Assembly: GCF_038095555.1 (NCBI RefSeq) | Contig: NZ_CP124591.1 | Span: forward strand, 558,001-622,000 | Direction of reading: 5' to 3' | DNA length: 64,000 nucleotides | DNA from: Macrococcoides psychrotolerans | GTDB lineage: Bacteria > Bacillota > Bacilli > Staphylococcales > Staphylococcaceae | Shown here: positions 44,358-52,617 of the stretch, piece by piece | Position numbering within the stretch: position 1 is the stretch's first letter | Layout: the number at the start of each line of letters is the position of its first letter | The notes under the pieces: generated by a model | What the model was told of the DNA's origin: nothing | Seen by the model: only the letters and a program-made list of their open reading frames with translations | The model's database searches: none | Position numbers and translations under genes: made by a program

Positions 44358-45575
44358 ATGGGTTTTGAGAGAAAGAGAGTTGTGATTTTAGGTGGAGGTT
44401 ACGCTGGATTACAAACAGCTACTAAACTTCAAAAATTAGTAAGTTCACAAGATTGTGATATTACGCTTATTAATAAGAATGAATATCACTATGAATCAAC
44501 TTGGTTACATGAAGCATCTGCAGGTACACGTGCATATCAAGATTGTCTATATCCGATTGCGAGTGTTTTAAATCAGTCTAAAGTTGACTTTGTTACTGCT
44601 GAAGTTACAAAGATTAACAAAGATGAAAAGACAGTTGAAACGTCTAAAGGTACGTTCAATTTTGATATTTTAGTCGTAGCATTAGGTTTCGAATCTGAAA
44701 CATTCGGTATCACTGGTATGAAAGAACATGCCTTCCAAATCGAGAATATCAATACTGCACGTCGTATTGCTACACATATTGAAGAGCGTTTTGCGCATTA
44801 TGCAAACAGCGCAGACAAAGATGATAAGGACTTAGCAATCTTAGTTGGTGGTGCAGGATTCACTGGTATCGAATTATTAGGTGAACTTGCTGAACGTATT
44901 CCTGAACTGTGTAAAGAATACAATATCGATCAGTCTAAAGTTAAAGTGACATGTGTAGAAGCAGCACCAAAGATGTTACCGATGTTCTCTGAAACATTAG
45001 TGAAATATGTTGTAGATTATCTTGAAGCACGTGGTGTTGAATTCAAGATTGCAACACCTATCGTTGCAGCAAACGAAAATGGTTTCGTTGTTAAAGTTGA
45101 CGAAAAAGAAGAACAACTTTATGCAAACACAGTAATTTGGGCTGCGGGTGTACGTGGTTCTAAATTGATGGAAGAATCATTTGACGGCGTTAAACGTGGT
45201 CGTATCATAGTGCGTGAAGATTTACGTATCGACGGTTACGATGATATCTTCGTTATCGGTGACTGTTCAGCAGTGATGGCTGGCGAAGGTGACAACAAAC
45301 GTCCATTGCCAACGACAGCTCAACTTGCAATGCAACAAGGTGAATTTACTGCAGATGCAGTTAAACGTTTATTAAACAATGAGAAATTAGCTACTTTCGA
45401 ATATGATGATAAAGGAACAGTATGTTCTTTAGGTTCACATGATGGTGTAGGTGTTGTATTCGGTAAAGAAATTACTGGTAAGAAAGCAGCATTTATGAAG
45501 AAATTAATCGATACACGTGCTGTATTCAAAATTGGTGGTACAGGTGTAGCGTTCAAAAAAGGTAAATTTCTATAA
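44358..45575 (+). CDS. ndh: Type II NADH dehydrogenase (NDH-2)
   Basis: A 405-residue single-subunit respiratory dehydrogenase. FAD motif VVILGGGYAGLQ, NADH motif ILVGGAGFTGIELLGEL, quinone-site QLAMQQGE and a C-terminal membrane-binding region. It passes electrons from NADH to menaquinone without pumping ions. ATG 44358 follows GGGTGAAATCG. A terminator follows the gene. Confidence 0.95.
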   Translation: MGFERKRVVILGGGYAGLQTATKLQKLVSSQDCDITLINKNEYHYESTWLHEASAGTRAYQDCLYPIASVLNQSKVDFVTAEVTKINKDEKTVETSKGTFNFDILVVALGFESETFGITGMKEHAFQIENINTARRIATHIEERFAHYANSADKDDKDLAILVGGAGFTGIELLGELAERIPELCKEYNIDQSKVKVTCVEAAPKMLPMFSETLVKYVVDYLEARGVEFKIATPIVAANENGFVVKVDEKEEQLYANTVIWAAGVRGSKLMEESFDGVKRGRIIVREDLRIDGYDDIFVIGDCSAVMAGEGDNKRPLPTTAQLAMQQGEFTADAVKRLLNNEKLATFEYDDKGTVCSLGSHDGVGVVFGKEITGKKAAFMKKLIDTRAVFKIGGTGVAFKKGKFL

Positions 45576-45612
45576 TTGCTATAGAATTTGTACTAAGAAT
45601 CTAAGTTTGTAG

Positions 45613-45640
45613 GGATGGGATGCAATGTCCCATCCTTTTT
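45613..45640 (+). terminator. Terminator after ndh
   Basis: Perfect 8-base arms GGATGGGA and TCCCATCC with a 7-base loop, then TTTTT. Confidence 0.85.
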
Positions 45641-45662
45641 ATTTATATAAAGTGGTGAAGAG

Positions 45663-46142
45663 ATGAAAAGAGATAAAGTATGGCTTGGCGTTAGTGGCCT
45701 TGTAATAAATGAGCAAGGTGAATGGCTTGTCGTTACGAAGCAATATGGGGGTATGAAAGGAATGTGGAGCTTTCCTGCAGGTTTTGTCGATAATGGAGAG
45801 ACTGCAGACCAGGCAGTATTAAGAGAAATATATGAAGAGACGGGTATTGAAGGTTCTGTTGAAGGTGTAATTGGATTACGTACAGGGGTAATTAAAGATA
45901 TCATTTCAGATAATATGATCATCTTTTTAGTACGTCCTGCACATACAACGATTCGTCAAGACATTCCTGACGAAGAGATTAAAGATGTACAGTTCCGTAG
46001 CACTGATGATTTATATCAAGATGATCACTGTAGCCCCATGGTTAGAGCGCTGATTGATGAAATGCAGGAACCTTTGCGTTTAAAGAGTACGACTTCACCG
46101 GGCCCACAGTTTAACTATACACATTATCATTTATTTTTATAG
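45663..46142 (+). CDS. NUDIX hydrolase
   Basis: A 159-residue NUDIX protein. The Nudix box runs GFVDNGETADQAVLREIYEETG, matching G-x5-E-x7-REUXEEXG. It hydrolyses a nucleoside diphosphate linked to another group; the substrate is unknown. GTGAAGAG lies before the ATG. First of a plus-strand run with YuiB and the M17-like gene. Confidence 0.9.
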   Translation: MKRDKVWLGVSGLVINEQGEWLVVTKQYGGMKGMWSFPAGFVDNGETADQAVLREIYEETGIEGSVEGVIGLRTGVIKDIISDNMIIFLVRPAHTTIRQDIPDEEIKDVQFRSTDDLYQDDHCSPMVRALIDEMQEPLRLKSTTSPGPQFNYTHYHLFL

Positions 46143-46152
46143 GAGGATTCAA

Positions 46153-46473
46153 GTGACAGCATTATTACAATTAATTATATCTACTATCTTGTTTTTTGTA
46201 TTGTTTTTCGGAATAGCGTTTATTCTCAATATGCTGTTAAAATCTACGTGGATTATGACAGCGCTTTATCCTTTTGTCGTATTTGCGATTGTGGATAAGA
46301 TTTCTACAGCAGATTATATACTGAAACCAAAATTTGCATTCAACCAGCTTATACGTGGAATCACACATTTGATGCCTGCCGATATTCTAATGTTATCCGG
46401 TGGACTCATCGGTGCAATTACTGCAGGGTTTGTGATTCGCAATTTACGTCGTAACGGTTACAGTATGTTTTAG
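46153..46473 (+). CDS. YuiB-like membrane protein
   Basis: A 106-residue protein with three predicted helices (about 4-26, 30-49 and 70-92) and an Arg-rich end. It resembles Bacillus YuiB by size and by position before yuiF-like genes. The start is GTG at 46153, 6 bases after TAGGAGG. Function unknown. Confidence 0.75.
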   Translation: MTALLQLIISTILFFVLFFGIAFILNMLLKSTWIMTALYPFVVFAIVDKISTADYILKPKFAFNQLIRGITHLMPADILMLSGGLIGAITAGFVIRNLRRNGYSMF

Positions 46474-46483
46474 AGGTGAACAG

Positions 46484-47452
46484 ATGAATAATGAAATTAA
46501 GGCACATATAGCAAGCTATATGTGTTTTTTACCATCACAAATAAGCCAGTTGAAACCTTATATTGATAACGACATATTTAATGATATTAAGACGGTATAT
46601 CCGTTGCATAGTAACGAAATTATCATCAGAGAAATTAATGGTAAGCATTATACTTTGATTCCATGTGGTAATTTAAAACACTACCAATTCAGTGATGTAA
46701 GAAAGCTGATGCACAAGATTAATACGCTTCACTCAATACATGTAGAAGTGAGCGTTGATTTCACATTGCTCTCGCATTATCTTGACAATGAATTGGTCAG
46801 CATGATTTCAGAACTGATACAGAAGAAGCAAAAGAAAGAGGTAATAAAAGCTGAAACGATGCTTTATGATGCAGCGGTATATCATCATAAAGCATTTGAA
46901 ATCGAACGTTATTTTCCGCTCTCTTATGACAAAATAGAGCATGTAGAAGAAGTGATCGGAGATAATGAACGACTCTATATTATTATTAGTCAACCGGAAA
47001 GTGCGCTCTATCATGTTGAACTGAAGCATGAAGATATGATAAAGATAGTTTATCAGTCTGATACACAATTAGCGACGAGAATTGCATATAATAACCGTCT
47101 GCTTGAAATCGATGCACCCGTACCATATGCTATCATCTATGATGCACTCAGTTATGCAAAGCAATATAGAAAAAAGCCCGTAATTCTGACGCACCTTAAC
47201 GACGAAGCATGTATAACAATCAGTGGAACATCAAGCACATATATCGATACTTTGATTGGTTTATCACTTCCTATTCGCTTTCGTTATGATATGGCAGCAG
47301 CGGAGTCTGTACTGACAGAGGCTACAGCAGGAAAGTTGCTGTTTGATGAAAGTAAATGGTTTCACTGGATTGATCTCGGACAATATTGGAATTTGACAAG
47401 CTATTATCAGTATATTTTAAATAAATTAGTTAAATCGGTTGACGAAAAGTAA
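46484..47452 (+). CDS. Degenerate M17 leucyl-aminopeptidase-like protein
   Basis: 322 residues, against about 490 for M17 enzymes. The N-terminal YTLIPCGNLKHYQFSDVRKLM resembles the M17 N-domain. Later RYDMAAAESVL (268-277) stands where M17 has KxDMGGAAAVLG, TEATAGKLLFDE (278-289) recalls NTDAEGRLxLAD, and WFHWIDLG (292-299) recalls WxHxDIAG. The KGITFDSGG metal motif is gone and the intervening segments are missing. It lies where leucyl aminopeptidase lies in relatives (before the YuiF antiporter). The ORF is intact with GAGGTG before the ATG, so it is probably expressed but not a peptidase. My assignment rests on motif echoes and position. Confidence 0.6.
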   Translation: MNNEIKAHIASYMCFLPSQISQLKPYIDNDIFNDIKTVYPLHSNEIIIREINGKHYTLIPCGNLKHYQFSDVRKLMHKINTLHSIHVEVSVDFTLLSHYLDNELVSMISELIQKKQKKEVIKAETMLYDAAVYHHKAFEIERYFPLSYDKIEHVEEVIGDNERLYIIISQPESALYHVELKHEDMIKIVYQSDTQLATRIAYNNRLLEIDAPVPYAIIYDALSYAKQYRKKPVILTHLNDEACITISGTSSTYIDTLIGLSLPIRFRYDMAAAESVLTEATAGKLLFDESKWFHWIDLGQYWNLTSYYQYILNKLVKSVDEK

Positions 47453-47503
47453 AAATTACTTTAGTATGCTAATATATTAGAGAACTAAAGTGAGGTTGAG
47501 AAG

Positions 47504-48817
47504 ATGAATGCAGTTTTAATCGCAGTACTTGTAATGGTTATATTAAGTTTATGTCGACTGAATGTCGTGCTGTCATTATTTATCGGTGCACTAGCAGGAG
47601 GGCTTGTTTCTGGACTCGGGATAGATAAGACGATCGTTACCTTTACAGGAGGAATTGTCGACGGTAGTGAAGTTGCACTGAGCTATGCATTGCTCGGAGG
47701 GTTTGCAGCGATATTATCTTATAGTGGTATTACAGATTATTTCGTTGAAAAAATTATCAATATGCTTAAAAGGGATAACACAGTAAAGACAAGAACAGTT
47801 ACGAAAGTGACGATACTTGTGTCACTGATTAGTATTGCATGTATGTCTCAGAACATTTTACCGGTACATATTGCCTTTATTCCAATTATTATTCCGCCAC
47901 TTTTAAGTTTATTCAATGAACTCAAAATCGATAGACGATTAATTGCGGTAATCCTTACGTTCGGATTAAACTTTCCGTATGTGCTGATGCCATATGGTTT
48001 CGGTTATATCTTCCATGGCATTATCAAAAAAGGTTTTGATAAAGCAGCCCATCCTATAGAAATGAACCAGATTTTCCCTGCGATGATTATTCCATCGTTA
48101 GGATTTGTTATCGGGTTAATACTAGCGTTTATAATATTCAGGAAACCACGCGAATATAAGAGGGTTCAATTTAAAGAAGAGGCTCCGAGAAAAGCATTGA
48201 AACCATACGTTGTCATGGTTTCTATAGTAGCAATTGCTGCAACCTTTCTAGTACAGCTTACGACAGAATCCATGATTTTCGGTGCACTGGCTGGGATTCT
48301 AGTATTCTTTCTGTCATTTGCATTTGACTGGAAGACACTTGATGACGAACTTGTCTCAGGCATCAAGATTATGGCATATATCGGTGTCGTCATGCTCACA
48401 GCGAATGGATTCGCCAGTGTAATGTCAGCAACAGGTGATGTTGAACGTTTAGTTGCGGGTATGGTAGACTTTACAAGTGGCTCAAAAGTATTGACGATTA
48501 TATTTATGTTAATCGTCGGACTGATTGTAACACTTGGTATTGGATCATCATTTGCAACCATTCCGATTATTGCAGCATTATTTATTCCACTTGGTGAATC
48601 TATCGGTTTATCAACTGCGGCAATAATCGCAGTTATCGGTACGGCCGCTGCTTTAGGAGATGCAGGTAGTCCTGCTAGTGATTCTACGTTAGGTCCAACC
48701 GCTGGATTGAATATGGATGGTCAGCACCATCATATTTGGGATACATGTGTACCGACATTCCTATTATTTAATATTCCGTTAATTATTTGTGGGTTTATCG
48801 CTGCAATGATATTATAG
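47504..48817 (+). CDS. Na+/H+ antiporter family protein (YuiF type)
   Basis: A 437-residue polytopic protein of the NhaC/YuiF-like antiporter family, about eleven helices. GDAGSPASDSTLGPTAGLN near the C-terminus and an acidic membrane segment are typical. The family moves Na+, or amino acids in some members. GTGAGG precedes the ATG. The Mnh operon begins 0.5 kb further on. Confidence 0.88.
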   Translation: MNAVLIAVLVMVILSLCRLNVVLSLFIGALAGGLVSGLGIDKTIVTFTGGIVDGSEVALSYALLGGFAAILSYSGITDYFVEKIINMLKRDNTVKTRTVTKVTILVSLISIACMSQNILPVHIAFIPIIIPPLLSLFNELKIDRRLIAVILTFGLNFPYVLMPYGFGYIFHGIIKKGFDKAAHPIEMNQIFPAMIIPSLGFVIGLILAFIIFRKPREYKRVQFKEEAPRKALKPYVVMVSIVAIAATFLVQLTTESMIFGALAGILVFFLSFAFDWKTLDDELVSGIKIMAYIGVVMLTANGFASVMSATGDVERLVAGMVDFTSGSKVLTIIFMLIVGLIVTLGIGSSFATIPIIAALFIPLGESIGLSTAAIIAVIGTAAALGDAGSPASDSTLGPTAGLNMDGQHHHIWDTCVPTFLLFNIPLIICGFIAAMIL

Positions 48818-48838
48818 TTAAAAACGATAGGAGTCTAT

Positions 48839-49234
48839 ATGGAAGCGATTCATCAATTATTTGAACAGAACAATTTATTGAACCACTTAAATATGAAGTT
48901 TCACTCTTTCGATGGTCAGACGATAGTACTTACGATGCCAGTCATTGAAGAAGTGACGCAGCCTTTTGGATATCTCCATGGAGGTGCGACTGTCGCCTTA
49001 TGTGAAACAGCCGCTTCACTCGGGTCAAAACTTCTCGCTTCAGACGATGAAATTCCGCTAGGATTAGAAATCAATGCCAATCACATCAGAAGTGTGAATA
49101 GCGGGATAGTAGAAGTACGTGCGAGCATCGTCCACAAAGGTCAGTCTGCACATGTTTGGCAGATGGAAGTAGTTCAAGGCGAAACACTGATCAGTATTAG
49201 CAGAGCGACCATTGCAATCAAGAAGAAGAAATAA
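48839..49234 (+). CDS. Hotdog-fold thioesterase (PaaI/YuxO type)
   Basis: A 131-residue hotdog protein. The motif QPFGYLHGGATVALCETAASLG carries the HGG loop and the catalytic acidic residue, as in menaquinone-pathway DHNA-CoA thioesterases and PaaI. It could act on DHNA-CoA, but the substrate is not proven. AGGAGT precedes the ATG. Confidence 0.88.
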   Translation: MEAIHQLFEQNNLLNHLNMKFHSFDGQTIVLTMPVIEEVTQPFGYLHGGATVALCETAASLGSKLLASDDEIPLGLEINANHIRSVNSGIVEVRASIVHKGQSAHVWQMEVVQGETLISISRATIAIKKKK

Positions 49235-49271
49235 AACAAACGCATCCGTTAAAGTTACGGATGCGTTTGTT
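49235..49271. terminator. Bidirectional terminator between the thioesterase gene and mnhG
   Basis: Perfect 15-base arms (49235-49249 with 49257-49271) around a 7-base loop. The genes are convergent. Confidence 0.9.
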
Positions 49272-49283
49272 CTATATTCTGAT

Positions 49284-49625
49284 TTATTTAACGTCCTTTA
49301 AATCATCTCTAACTGTACTATCCGTATACTTCGTACCACTGTAATAGGCACTGCGCATAATAAGATGAGATCCAATAGGTCCTGTCGTAAAGATAAATAA
49401 AATTGCAAGAAGTAATGTCGGTTCAAAGTGATGATCTCGTGCCAGGAAGTGTAAGAAAACACCGAACATCATAGACATGACACCTAGCGTTGATGATTTA
49501 CCTGCAGCATGCGCTCTTGTATACACATCAGGAAGACGAATAAGCCCGATTGCACTGACACATGACAGCAGTGCACCAATCATAATAAAGATAATGCTAA
49601 TGATCTGTACGATTGTTACGATCAT
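49284..49625 (-). CDS. mnhG: Na+/H+ antiporter subunit MnhG
   Basis: A 113-residue protein with three helices. GLIRLPDVYTRAHAAGKSSTLG is the MnhG/MrpG signature. I use ATG 49625 (MIVTIVQIIS), 11 bases after AAGGAGA; a TTG two codons earlier is possible. It overlaps mnhF by 29 bases. Last gene of the operon. Confidence 0.9.
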   Translation of the reverse strand: MIVTIVQIISIIFIMIGALLSCVSAIGLIRLPDVYTRAHAAGKSSTLGVMSMMFGVFLHFLARDHHFEPTLLLAILFIFTTGPIGSHLIMRSAYYSGTKYTDSTVRDDLKDVK

Positions 49626-49899
49626 ATTCAACGATCTCTCCTTTTTGCATAAATTTCGCAAACGCTGTTGTGCCTAAGAAAGCGAGAACTGCGAGTAACA
49701 TGATAATACTAATGAAATACTTTGTATTTAATAATACTGAAAATAAGGCGATCATTGCCATCAGTGAAATGCCTAATGCATCCAGACCGACCACGCGGTC
49801 TGCTAGCGTAGGACCTTTTATTACACGGTAAAGTATTCCGAGCATCGCAAAAGAAACGAGAATCAGTGCGATAATAATTATTAAATCCATATTGATCAT
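49597..49899 (-). CDS. mnhF: Na+/H+ antiporter subunit MnhF
   Basis: A 100-residue protein with three helices and the family segment GPTLADRVVGLDALG. It starts at ATG 49899 or 49890, and overlaps the end of mnhE by four bases. It is a small subunit of the Mrp complex. Confidence 0.93.
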   Translation of the reverse strand: MINMDLIIIIALILVSFAMLGILYRVIKGPTLADRVVGLDALGISLMAMIALFSVLLNTKYFISIIMLLAVLAFLGTTAFAKFMQKGEIVEYDRNNRTDH

Positions 49900-50375
49900 T
49901 GGATACCAATCTCCTTTATCGCTTTTTCAAAAGACTGTTTGATCCCTTCACATTCAGATTCGATATCACTAAAATCAATCGAATGAATATAAAGTTTAGA
50001 TTTATCATCACTCACAGCAACAACGACTGTACCAGGTGTAAGCGTGATGAGCAGAGATAATAGGCTAATCTCCCAGTCTTTTCTTAGAGATGTCTCATAT
50101 GTGAAAAATGCAGGTTTTATATCGATTTTTGGTGACATAACAATCTTTAAGACACCGATATTTGCTTTAAAGAGTTCAATAATAAAAATTGCAAATAATC
50201 GTAATACTTTAAGAAACGGAATGAGATAAAATCCACCTGGCAGGAATGGACGCATAATATACAGTGCAAACAATCCAAACAGATATCCTAATATTAAATT
50301 GCCAAGTGAAGCTGAGCTGGTCATGATCACCCACATGATCATTAGTCCGATATGAATAATAAGTTGTATTGCCAT
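49896..50375 (-). CDS. mnhE: Na+/H+ antiporter subunit MnhE
   Basis: A 159-residue membrane protein. The C-terminal half has the family LLSLLITLTPGTVVVAV and YIHSID segments. One base separates it from mnhD. It is required for the stability of the Mrp complex in relatives. Confidence 0.93.
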   Translation of the reverse strand: MAIQLIIHIGLMIMWVIMTSSASLGNLILGYLFGLFALYIMRPFLPGGFYLIPFLKVLRLFAIFIIELFKANIGVLKIVMSPKIDIKPAFFTYETSLRKDWEISLLSLLITLTPGTVVVAVSDDKSKLYIHSIDFSDIESECEGIKQSFEKAIKEIGIQ

Positions 50376-50376
50376 A

Positions 50377-51858
50377 TTATTTCACCCCCAGAGCTTTAAC
50401 GTAAGACGCTGGATTATAAATATGCTCAGCTGCAGTCGCTATATACGGATAAAGTTGTTCACTGCATAATCCAAATAATACAGCCACTGTTGTCATGATA
50501 ACAGAAGCAATCAGCATTTTATGATAAGGTTTGGTTTCATATACAATTCCCTTATCATCACCGAAAAATACCATGATAAAGATTTTTATAACAGAGAGCA
50601 GTACGATCAAGCTACTGATCAAAATGATAAGTGCACTTGCAGTATAACCTTCTATAAAGGCCGCTTTTACGATAAAAAATTTACCGAAGAATCCACTGAG
50701 TGGTGGAATACCAGCTAAGCATAAAGCTGCAATAAAGAATGTCCACCCGAGCACAGGATAGCGTTTAATTAAGCCGCTGATATTTCTAATATCTGTTTCT
50801 CCTGTGATCTTAATGATCACACCGACTAGCATAAAGAGACTTGCTTTAATGAGCATATCGTGAATTAAATAGTATATGCCACCGATTGTAGACTCTTTTG
50901 TAAATATGACGATACCCATAATAATTACACCGACTGCAATCATAATGTTATAAATAATAATCTTCTTCATATCGAAATATGCAATCGCACCGATACAGCC
51001 GAATATTATTGTGAGCAATGCAAGGACAAGTAATATATTTGTTACTACAGGTCCTGAATAACTGAAGAACAAGCTATATGTTCTATAGATTGCATAGACA
51101 CCGACTTTCGTAAGTAATGCCCCAAACAATCCTAGGATTGGTATCGGCGGTGCATAATAAGCGCCCGGTAGCCAGAAATAAAGTGGGAACATTCCCGCTT
51201 TCGTTGCAAATATGAAGATAAATAGAATAGATACAACGATAATAATATCCTGATCCTGAATCGTTGATATTCTACTGCTGATATCTGCCATGTTCAGCGA
51301 GCCGACTACAGAATAAAGCATCCCAATTGCCAGCACGAAAAAGGCAGAAGATGTGACATTGACCAAAATATATTTAATACTTTCCTGTAGCTGTATCTTC
51401 GTTCCTCCGATGATCATCAGAACATAGGAAGCAATTAAGAAAACTTCGAAGAATACGAACAAGTTAAAGATATCTCCTGTTGTAAATGCACCGTTAAGTC
51501 CCGCAAGCATAAACATTACAGAAGTATAGTAATAATAAGTTTCACGATCTTTTCCGATTGTCTGGAAAGAGTAGAAGATCATGAGCAATGTAATAAATGT
51601 AGAAGTTACTACAAGAATTGAAGCAAACATATCAGAAACAAGGACGATACTATAAGGTACTTTCCAGTTCCCGAGCTCTAGATATGTCGTTCCATTCTTG
51701 TATACATGAAAGAACTGTATCACAGTTGCAATAAGTGTGATTAATGTGCCGAAAAAAGCCACCATACGCTTGATGATTGGACGTTTACCAATCAGGATTA
51801 ATATAATTGCGGTAATTGCGGGCAGAATGATCGGCATTATAACTAAGTTACTCATCAT
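50377..51858 (-). CDS. mnhD: Na+/H+ antiporter subunit MnhD
   Basis: A 493-residue, about 14-helix protein of the NuoL/M/N family. The conserved lysine segment ATKAGMFPLYFWLPGAY and NIMIAVGVIIMG are visible. With MnhA it provides the proton and Na+ paths. It overlaps mnhC by 11 bases. Confidence 0.95.
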   Translation of the reverse strand: MMSNLVIMPIILPAITAIILILIGKRPIIKRMVAFFGTLITLIATVIQFFHVYKNGTTYLELGNWKVPYSIVLVSDMFASILVVTSTFITLLMIFYSFQTIGKDRETYYYYTSVMFMLAGLNGAFTTGDIFNLFVFFEVFLIASYVLMIIGGTKIQLQESIKYILVNVTSSAFFVLAIGMLYSVVGSLNMADISSRISTIQDQDIIIVVSILFIFIFATKAGMFPLYFWLPGAYYAPPIPILGLFGALLTKVGVYAIYRTYSLFFSYSGPVVTNILLVLALLTIIFGCIGAIAYFDMKKIIIYNIMIAVGVIIMGIVIFTKESTIGGIYYLIHDMLIKASLFMLVGVIIKITGETDIRNISGLIKRYPVLGWTFFIAALCLAGIPPLSGFFGKFFIVKAAFIEGYTASALIILISSLIVLLSVIKIFIMVFFGDDKGIVYETKPYHKMLIASVIMTTVAVLFGLCSEQLYPYIATAAEHIYNPASYVKALGVK

Positions 51859-52189
51859 CCGGCACCCCCTTAAAATCAGCTACGTTATCAGTTCCGAGTT
51901 CTTTATAGCTACGAAAAGCGAGTACAAGGAAAAATGCAGTTACGGCAAAGCTGATAACGATAGCTGTTAAGATCAGTGCCTGTGGAATAGGATCAACATA
52001 TATTTTATGCTTTCCGGAATAAATCGGAGAAGCAGCATTTTTTAAAGTGCCGCTAGTAAGAAGCAGCAAATTGACTGCGTGCGAAATAATTGAAGAACCA
52101 ATGATAATTCTAATTAAACTTTTAGAAAGAATTAAATAGACACCAGCAGCAACTAATATGCCGCTTAAAATAATTATTAATATTTCCAT
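51848..52189 (-). CDS. mnhC: Na+/H+ antiporter subunit MnhC
   Basis: A 113-residue NuoK-like protein with three helices (GSSIISHAVNLLLL in the second and the DPIPQALILTAIVI segment). It starts directly on the end of mnhB (one-base overlap). A Mrp complex subunit. Confidence 0.94.
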   Translation of the reverse strand: MEILIIILSGILVAAGVYLILSKSLIRIIIGSSIISHAVNLLLLTSGTLKNAASPIYSGKHKIYVDPIPQALILTAIVISFAVTAFFLVLAFRSYKELGTDNVADFKGVPDDE

Positions 52190-52617
52190 TATTCATTCTC
52201 TCCAATCGTTAAGATGATTGTCAGTGTCGTTCCGATAACGACGAGCATTACCCCGATATCGAAGAATAATGCTGTATGATAATGTATTGCGCCAAGTACA
52301 GGTACATGTAGTTCGCCAAAAGAATGCGTAAAAAATGGTTTGCCCTGCAATAAACTGATAAGCGGTGTCGCATAGCAAAATATAAGTCCGATACCGATTA
52401 CTTTTTTGAAGTCAATTGGCAGGATGCGATATAAAGTCTTAATATCATAAGCGATTAATATGATCAGTAACGCAGCAGAAATTAATAATCCACCAACGAA
52501 ACCACCACCTGGCAAATAATGTCCGTTCATAAATATAGAGAATGCAAACATTACAATGATGAAGAAGACGACAAGCGTACAGAATTGTAATATCACATCA
52601 TTATCTTGTTTCTTCAT
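52189..52617 (-). CDS. mnhB: Na+/H+ antiporter subunit MnhB
   Basis: A 142-residue membrane protein with four helices and the GHYLPGGGFVGGLL motif of MnhB/MrpB. ATG 52617 follows GAGAGGTG by 6 bases; a codon three triplets upstream is less well placed. It overlaps mnhA. Confidence 0.94.
   Translation of the reverse strand: MKKQDNDVILQFCTLVVFFIIVMFAFSIFMNGHYLPGGGFVGGLLISAALLIILIAYDIKTLYRILPIDFKKVIGIGLIFCYATPLISLLQGKPFFTHSFGELHVPVLGAIHYHTALFFDIGVMLVVIGTTLTIILTIGENE

Noticed and set aside
45593..45922. 109-residue minus-strand frame antisense to the NUDIX gene
   Set aside because: Overlaps a well-supported NUDIX gene and has no recognisable protein features.
49477..49831. Plus-strand frames antisense to mnhF/mnhG
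   Set aside because: They are shadows of conserved Mnh genes and show no family match.
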